Below are positions 58,072-64,000 of a stretch of 64,000 nt of DNA, one piece after another. Under the pieces are notes generated by a model. The model was not told the DNA's origin. It ran no database searches and saw nothing but the letters and a program-made list of their open reading frames with translations. Where the stretch lies: assembly GCF_963924675.1 (NCBI RefSeq), contig NC_089236.1:44300500-44364499 (forward strand). Direction: 5' to 3'. How positions within the stretch are numbered: position 1 is the first letter of the stretch; every line of letters begins with the position of its first letter. Both the position numbers and the translations under genes were made by a program. Origin of the DNA: Phocoena phocoena (lineage: Eukaryota; Chordata; Mammalia; Artiodactyla; Phocoenidae).

Positions 58072-59452
58072 CCGTGAATGCAGCCTTCCAAATTGGAAAG
58101 CGAGGATGTTTAAATCAGGCCCCCGATTTCAGGCGCAAACACAGCATACATTGCTGTTGTTTCTAACAAGTCAAAAGAGACAGACGGCCCCTTGTGTTTG
58201 CTTGCCTGAATCAGCTTCTCGAAGCAGAGGGTTCTGCATCAAGTGGACTACCTCAACCAAGGAACGCCCTAGCTACTCCTCTGGGGCCTGTGGCTATTCA
58301 GAAGCCTGCATTGCCACCGCAAGAAGCGGACTGAAATTAAAGTAAGAACGCAAGGGGACTTTCTTCTGGAGGCACGGTGACTTCAGGCAGGAGGTCCTTG
58401 ATGGAATGCGAGGCCGAGGGTGCTCTCAGTGCAGGTCAGACTAGGGCAAGGCGTAAGACCTCAAGGCCTGTGAGACGTGCCAAAATTCTGTTCGTGAACG
58501 TGTGGGTGTGATGGGGAAATTAAGCTGCTTCGGTGGAGACTGCTGTGCGTTTCCCTACCCTCGGCGTAGAGAGAGTTGGTTCCAAAGGGCTACGGGGCTG
58601 GATGTTGCTTAGTAGACCTAGGGGGTCCTGGGGTTAGTCTGTGTTCCAGCCGGGACCAGGGAGCCCACGCGATTTTCCTAGGTGTCCGGAAAACTCTACT
58701 GCCATAAAAGATATGCAGAGCAGAGGCTACGGCCTCATGGAAAGTGCTGCACGCCTCCGTTTCTGCAGGGCAAGTCCGGCCTTAACCTACAGGCATGTGC
58801 TCACACTGAGGGTCCCGTTAGCGACACAGCTTTGAAAGATGCTGACTTTCTCCTCGAGCTGAGTGACTTCAGGTACGAGGTCCGCGAAGTATGCAAAGCA
58901 GAGTGTTTTCTCTTGGCAGCTCACACAAGGGCAGCAACCGGTATTTCCTGGGTGCTTCGGACACACCAGAAATCGTGTCCTGAAGCTGTTTGAGGGCTCT
59001 GGAAATAGAGCTCTCCTCAAGGAACGCGCAGTGTGTTTCCCACCCCTCGGCACGCACGTAGGGCATCGGAGGGGAAGACCACTGGGCCTCGATGTTGCTC
59101 AGCTGGTCCACCGGGGTCTGGAGATGCTCACTGCCAATGGAGGAAAATGGATGCAAACCAGAGGGGCCTACGAGTCCTCAGAAGGGTACTTCCCTGAAAG
59201 TAAAGGCGAAGAGCTACTAAGAACTCGTGGAAACAGCTGCATGCCTCCCTTTCTGCCCGGCTACTCAGGGCCTAACCTGGAGGCAAGTTCTCACGTTGAG
59301 TTTCTCTTGACTTCTAAAGCTTGTCAGGTTGACCACCACGGCGGCCATGGAAGCACCTGGTTTATACCGAGCAAACTCAGTTTCTTCCCAGAAGCATTCC
59401 TACAGGGTTCCCAGGCCTGTCAAGAGCAGGGATTTCAGGTAGCTTCAAGGCA
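58072..59452 (+). repeat. Satellite monomer 43 (C-mix / A-ggtt / B-ttcc)
   Basis: Partner of monomer 34. Differences: gggcctcgatg and ccaccggggtctgg in B, and C begins tctaaagcttgtcaggttg (AAGCTT at 59317) with ttataccgagc. Confidence 0.97.
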
Positions 59453-60831
59453 CCGTGAATGCAGCCTTCCAAATTGGAAAGCGAGGATGTTTAAATCAGG
59501 CCCCCGATTTTAGGCGCAAACACAGCATACATTGCTGTTGTTTCTAAAAAGTCAAAAGAGACACACGGCCCCTTGTGTTTGCTTGCCTGAATCAGCTTCT
59601 CGAAGCAGGGGGGTTGTGCATCAAGTGGACTGCCTCAACCAAGGAACGCCCTAGCTACTCCTCTGGGGCCTGTGGCTATTCAGAAGCCTGCATTGCCACC
59701 GCAAGGGGCGGACTGAAATTGCAGTAAGAACGCAAGGGGACTTTCTTCTGGAGGCACGGTGACTTCAGGCAGGAGGTCCTAGATGGAAAGCGAGGCCGAG
59801 GGTGCTCTCAATGCAGCTCAGACTAGGGCAAGGCGTAAGACCTCAAGGCCTGTGAGACCTGCCAAAATTGTGTTCGTGAACGTGTGGGTGTGAAGGGGAA
59901 ATTAAGCTGCTTCGGTGGAGACTGCTGTGCGTTTCACTACCTTCGGCGTAGAGAGAGTGGCTCCAAAGGGCTACGGGGCTGGATGTTGCTTAGGAGACCT
60001 AAGGGGTCCTGGGGTTAGTCTGCGTTACAGCCCGGAACAGGAAGCCCACGCGATTGTCCTAAGTGTCCGGTAAACTCTACTGCCATAAAAGATATGCAGA
60101 GCAGAAACTACGGCCTCATGGAAAGTGCTGCACGCCTCCGTTTCTGCAGGGCAAGTCCGGCCTTAACCTACAGGCATGTGCTCACACTGAGTGTCCCGTT
60201 AGCGACACAGCTTTGAAAGATGCTGACTTTCTCCTCGAGCTGAGTGACTTCAGGTACGAGGTCCGCGAAGTATGCAAGCAGAGTGTTTTCTCTTGGCAGC
60301 TCACACAAGGGCGGCAACCGGTATTTCCTGGGCGCTTCGGACACACCAGAAATCGTGTCCTGAAGCTGTTTGAGGGCTCTGGAAATAGAGCTCTCCTCAA
60401 GGAACGCGCAGTGTGTTGCCCATCACTCGGCACGCAGGAGGGCATCGGAGGGGAAGACCACTGGGCCTCGATGTTGCTCAGCTGGTCCACCGGGGTCTGG
60501 AGATACTCACTGACAATGGAGGAAAATGGATGCAAACCAGAGGGGCCTACGAGTCCTCAGAAGGGTACTTCCCTCAAAGTAAAGACGAAGAGCTACTAAG
60601 AACTCGTGGAAACAGCTGCATGCCTCCCTTTCTGCCCGGCTACTCAGGGCCTACCCTGGAGGGAACTTCTCACGTTGAGTTTCTCTTGACTTCTAGAGCT
60701 TGTCAGGCTGACCACCACGGCGGCCATGGAAGCACCTGGTTTAGACCGACCAAACTCAGTTTCTTCCCAGAAGCATTCCTACAGGTTTCCCAGGCCTGTC
60801 AAGAGCAGGGATTTCAGGTAGCTTCAAGGCA
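59453..60831 (+). repeat. Satellite monomer 44 (C-tag / A-acag / B-del)
   Basis: It has gatggaaagcg and tccggtaaac as in 32 and 35. A private 1-bp loss gives tatgcaagcag at 60271. It fuses the usual 103-codon shadow frame with the next one into a 178-codon frame. C starts ctaccctggagggaac. Confidence 0.97.
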
Positions 60832-62211
60832 CCGTGAATGCAGCCTTCCAAATTGGAAAGCGAGGATGTTTAAATCAGGCCCCCGATTTTAGGCGCAAAC
60901 ACAGCATACATTGCTGTTGTTTCTAACAAGTCAAAAGAGACACACGGCCCCTTGTGTTTGCTTGCCTGAATCAGCTTCTCGAAGCAGGGGGGTTGTGCAT
61001 CAAGTGGACTGCCTCAACCAAGGAACGCCCTAGCTACTCCTCTGGGGCCTGTGGCTATTCAGAAGCCTGCATTGCCACCGCAAGGGGCGGACTGAAATTG
61101 CAGTAAGAACGCAAGGGGACTTTCTTCTGGAGGCACGGTGACTTCAGGCAGGAGGTCCTAGATGGAATGCGAGGCCGAGGGTGCTCTCAATGCAGCTCAG
61201 ACTAGGGCAAGGCGTAAGACCTCAAGGCCTGTGAGACCTGCCAAAATTGTGTTCGTGAACGTGTGGGTGTGAAGGGGAAATTAAGCTGCTTCGGTGGAGA
61301 CTGCTGTGCGTTTCACTACCTTCGGCGTAGAGAGAGTGGCTCCAAAGGGCTACGGGGCTGGATGTTGCTTAGGAGACCTAAGGGGTCCTGGGGTTAGTCT
61401 GCGTTACAGCCCGGAACAGGAAGCCCACGCGATTGTCCTAAGTGTCCGGAAAACTCTACTGCCATAAAAGATATGCAGAGCAGAAACTACGGCCTCATGG
61501 AAAGTGCTGCACGCCTCCGTTTCTGCAGGGCAAGTCCGGCCTTAACCTACAGGCATGTGCTCACACTGAGTGTCCCGTTAGCGACACAGCTTTGAAAGAT
61601 GCTGACTTTCTCCTCGAGCTGAGTGACTTCAGGTACGAGGTCCGCGAAGTATGCAAAGCAGAGTGTTTTCTCTTGGCAGCTCACACAAGGGCGGCAACCG
61701 GTATTTCCTGGGTGCTTCGGACACACCAGAAATCGTGTCCTGAAGCTGTTTGAGGGCTCTGGAAATAGAGCTCTCCTCAAGGAACGCGCAGTGTGTTGCC
61801 CATCACTCGGCACGCAGGAGGGCATCGGAGGGGAAGACCACTGGGCCTCGATGTTGCTCAGCTGGTCCACCGGGGTCTGGAGATACTCACTGACAATGGA
61901 GGAAAATGGATGCAAACCAGAGGGGCCTACGAGTCCTCAGAAGGGTACTTCCCTCAAAGTAAAGACGAAGAGCTACTAAGAACTCGTGGAAACAGCTGCA
62001 TGCCTCCCTTTCTGCCCGGCTACTCAGGGCCTAACCTGGAGGCAAGTTCTCACGTTGAGTTTCTCTTGACTTCTAGAGCTTGTCAGGCTGACCACCACGG
62101 CGGCCATGGAAGCACCTGGTTTAGACCGACCAAACTCAGTTTCTTCCCAGAAGCATTCCTACAGGGTTCCCAGGCCTGTCAAGAGCAGGGATTTCAGGTA
62201 GCTTCAAGGCA
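60832..62211 (+). repeat. Satellite monomer 45 (C-tag / A-acag / B-del)
   Basis: It has gtgaagggg, taccttcggc, ctgcgttacag and cagaaactac, B with gggtgcttcgg and B-del, then ctcaaagtaaagacg. Its right half matches monomer 35 at a distance of 13,797 bp (12,418 plus one monomer). Confidence 0.97.
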
Positions 62212-63590
62212 CCGTGAATGCAGCCTTCCAAATTGGAAAGCGAGGATGTTTAAATCAGGCCCCCGATTTTAGGCGCAAACACAGCATACATTGCTGTTGT
62301 TTCTAACAAGTCAAAAGAGACACACGGCCCCTTGTGTTTGCTTGCCTGAATCAGCTTCTCGGAGCAGGGGGGTTGTGCATCAAGTGGACTGCCTCAACCA
62401 AGGAACGCCGTAGCTACTCCTCTGGGGCCTGTGGCTATTCAGAAGCCTGCATTGCCACCGCAAGGGGCGGACTGAAATTGCATTAAGAACGCAAGGGGAC
62501 TTTCTTCTGGAGGCACGGTGACTTCAGGCAGGAGGTCCTAGATGGAATGCGAGGCCGAGGGTGCTCTCAATGCAGCTCAGACTAGGGCAAGGCGTAAGAC
62601 CTCAAGGCCTGTGAGACCTGCCAAAATTGTGTTCGTGAACGTGTGGGTGTGATGGGGAAATTAAGCTGCTTCGGTGGAGACTGCTGTGCGTTTCACTACC
62701 TTCGGCGTAGAGAGAGTGGCTCCAAAGGGCTACGGGGCTGGATGTTGCTTAGGAGACCTAAGGGGTCCTGGGGTTAGTCTGTGTTCCAGCCCGGAACAGG
62801 AAGCCCACGCGATTGTCCTAAGTGTCCGGAAAACTCTACTGCCATAAAAGATATGCAGAGCAGAGACTACGGCCTCATGGAAAGTGCTGCACGCCTCCGT
62901 TTCTGTAGGGCAAGTCCGGCCTTAACCTACAGGCATGTGCTCACACTGAGTGTCCCGTTAGTGACACAGCTTTGAAAGATGCTGACTTTCTCCTCGAGCT
63001 GAGTGACTTCAGGTACGAGGTCCGCGAAGTATGCAAAGCAGAGTGTTTTCTCTTGGCAGCTCACACAAGGGCCTCAACCGGTTTTCCTGGGCGCTTCGGA
63101 CACACCAGAAATCGTGTCCTGAAGCTGTTTGAGGGCTCTGGAAATAGAGCTCTCCTCAAGGAACGCGCAGTGTGTTGCCCATCACTCGGCACGCAGGAGG
63201 GCATCGGAGGGGAAGACCACTGGGCCTCGATGTTGCTCAGCTGGTCCACCGGGGTCTGGAGATACTCACTGACAATGGAGGAAAATGGATGCAAACCAGA
63301 GGGGCCTACGAGTCCTCAGAAGGGTACTTCCCTGAAAGTAAAGGCGAAGAGCTACTAAGAACTCGTGGAAACAGCTGCATGCCTCCCTTTCTGCCCGGCT
63401 ACTCAGGGCCTAACCTGGAGGCAAGTTCTCACGTTGAGTTTCTCTTGACTTCTAGAGCTTGTCAGGCTGACCACTACGGCGGCCATGGAAGCACCTGGTT
63501 TAGACCGACCAAACTCAGTTTCTTCCCAGAAGCATTCCTACAGGGTTCCCAGGACTGTCAACAGCAGGGATTTCAGGTAGCTTCAAGGCA
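62212..63590 (+). repeat. Satellite monomer 46 (C-tag / A-acag / B-del)
   Basis: It matches monomer 36: cgccgtagc, attgcattaag, cagagactac, ttctgtaggg, gttagtgacac, the shortened ggttttcctggg, gaccactacgg and ccaggactg. It differs by taccttcggc and the private ctcggagcag. Confidence 0.97.
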
Positions 63591-64000
63591 CCGTGAATGC
63601 ATCCTTCCAAATTGGAAAGCGAGGATGTTTAAATCAGGCCCCCGATTTCATGGGCAAACACAGCATACATTGCTGTTGTTTCTAACAAGTCAAAAGAGAC
63701 ACATGGCCCCTTGTGTTTGCTTGCCTGAATCAGCTTCTCGAAGCAGGGGGTTGTGCATCAAGTGGACTGCCTCAACCAAGGAACGCCCTAGCTACTCCTC
63801 TGGGGCCTGTGGCTATTCAGAAGCCTGCATTGCCACCGCAAGAGGCGGACTGAAATTAAAGTAAGAACGCAAGGGGACTTTCTTCTGGAGGCACGGTGAC
63901 TTCAGGCAGGAGGTCCTAGATGGAATGCGAGGCCGAGGGTGCTCTCAGTGCAGCTCAGACTAGGGCAAGGCGTAAGACCTCAAGGCCTGTGAGACGTGCC
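62480..64000 (+). repeat. Start of a further dimer unit at the right edge
   Basis: Monomers 46 and 47 repeat monomers 36 and 37: attgcattaag, gttagtgacac, ggttttcctggg, ccaggactg and tgcatccttcc. The window ends inside this unit, so whether the dimer array resumes is not visible. Confidence 0.75.
63591..64000 (+). repeat. Satellite monomer 47, partial (first 410 bp; C-cat)
   Basis: It begins as monomer 37 (tgcatccttcc, tcatgggcaaac, aagaggcgg, attaaagtaag) and runs off the window inside subunit A. The array continues beyond the window. Confidence 0.97.

Larger units (their letters stand above)
57080..62480 (+). repeat. 12,418-bp-offset duplication, right copy (monomers 42-45, one extra monomer)
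   Basis: Partner of the block at 44460. Monomer 44 matches the left half and monomer 45 the right half of monomer 35, so an extra ~1,380-bp monomer was gained by unequal exchange within the block, or lost from the left copy. Confidence 0.75.
1..64000 (+). repeat. Tandem satellite array, ~1,380-bp monomer, 46 complete copies plus one partial
   Basis: The same ~1,380-bp sequence recurs head to tail from the first to the last base, always in one orientation. The anchor gtgacttcaggtacgagg in subunit B recurs at 791, 2173, 3554, 4934, 6314, 7716 and on to 63003, with spacings of 1,378-1,382 bp, or 1,401-1,402 bp where the poly(A) insertion is present. Copies differ by scattered substitutions and a few 1-bp indels. 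No flanking unique DNA, transposon or gene interrupts the array. Satellites of this kind lie in centromeric, pericentromeric or other heterochromatic blocks; which one applies here cannot be told from the sequence. The strand is the one given. Confidence 0.99.

Noticed and set aside
1..64000. CRISPR array or other prokaryotic repeat system
   Set aside because: The repeat is ~1,380 bp with no unique spacers, no cas-like genes and no ordinary bacterial genes.
1..64000. rDNA or other tandem RNA gene array
   Set aside because: I find no conserved rRNA, 5S, tRNA A/B-box or snRNA sequence in the monomer.
1..64000. Identity with a named mammalian satellite of similar length (e.g. the ~1.4-kb bovine or primate families)
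   Set aside because: Length is similar, but I could not match the sequence to any family I remember, and I saw none of the short subrepeats typical of ruminant satellite I. Left unnamed rather than guessed.
1..64000. Promoters, terminators or splice sites
   Set aside because: Short resemblances such as cagtaagaacg exist but recur in every monomer without supporting context, so none can be called from the sequence.

Overview
The whole 64-kb window is one uninterrupted, head-to-tail array of a tandem satellite DNA with a monomer of about 1,380 bp. I count 46 complete monomers plus a 410-bp partial one. All are in the same orientation, with no unique sequence, no recognisable gene, no RNA gene and no intact transposon. 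Cut at the conserved ccgtgaatgcag, monomers are 1,378-1,381 bp, except five of 1,402 bp that carry a small poly(A) insertion. The array runs off both ends of the window. This is eukaryotic heterochromatin-type DNA, not a prokaryotic or viral locus. The poly(A) insertions look like footprints of L1-type target-primed reverse transcription, and much of the variation falls at CpG sites. Both fit a mammalian genome, but I cannot name the species or the satellite family.

Each monomer is itself built from three diverged copies of an older unit of about 487 bp. They are called here A (about 486 bp), B (about 487 bp) and C (about 407 bp, roughly 80 bp shorter). In the monomer 7/8 region these lie at 8592-9077, 9078-9564 and 9565-9971. 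Because monomers are cut inside C, each listed monomer runs: end of C, A, B, start of C.

Monomers fall into recurrent variants. End-of-C classes: C-tag (gattttag, acacacggcc), C-agg (cagacagagggccc), C-cat (tcatgggcaaac), C-catc (tcatgcgcaaac), C-ccat (acaccatacatggc), C-atg (aacatgtcaaaag), C-mix (agacagacggcccc). A classes: A-ggtt (gttggttcc, gggaccagg), A-acag (cccggaacaggaag), A-gaac (gtggctcc with ccgggaacaggg), A-atga (gatgatgcttagaag), A-polyA (cttcgttgga plus the A14 insertion). B classes: B-cac (gcacgcacgg or close), B-del (gcacgcagg, one base shorter), B-ttcc (gtgtttcccacccc), B-atg (ctcatggaa, gcgcaatg).

Region by region: 1-8 kb is a mixed stretch. About 11.5-18.3 kb holds overlapping duplications with 1,380-, 2,760- and 4,140-bp spacing. 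About 22-33.5 kb is built from 2,783- and 4,160-bp higher-order units that carry four of the five poly(A) monomers or lie next to them. About 32.9-36.4 kb is a second copy of about 8.0-11.5 kb, 24,926 bp away. About 44.5-48.4 kb recurs from about 57.0 kb, 12,418 bp away. About 48.7-57.1 kb is a three-fold 2,759-bp dimer repeat, and the start of another copy closes the window. B-del is absent from monomers 1-14 and makes up 9 of the last 12. The array therefore records successive rounds of unequal exchange and gene conversion. The longest reading frame (287 codons from a GTG) is fully open in only 16 of 46 monomers and is not regarded as a gene.
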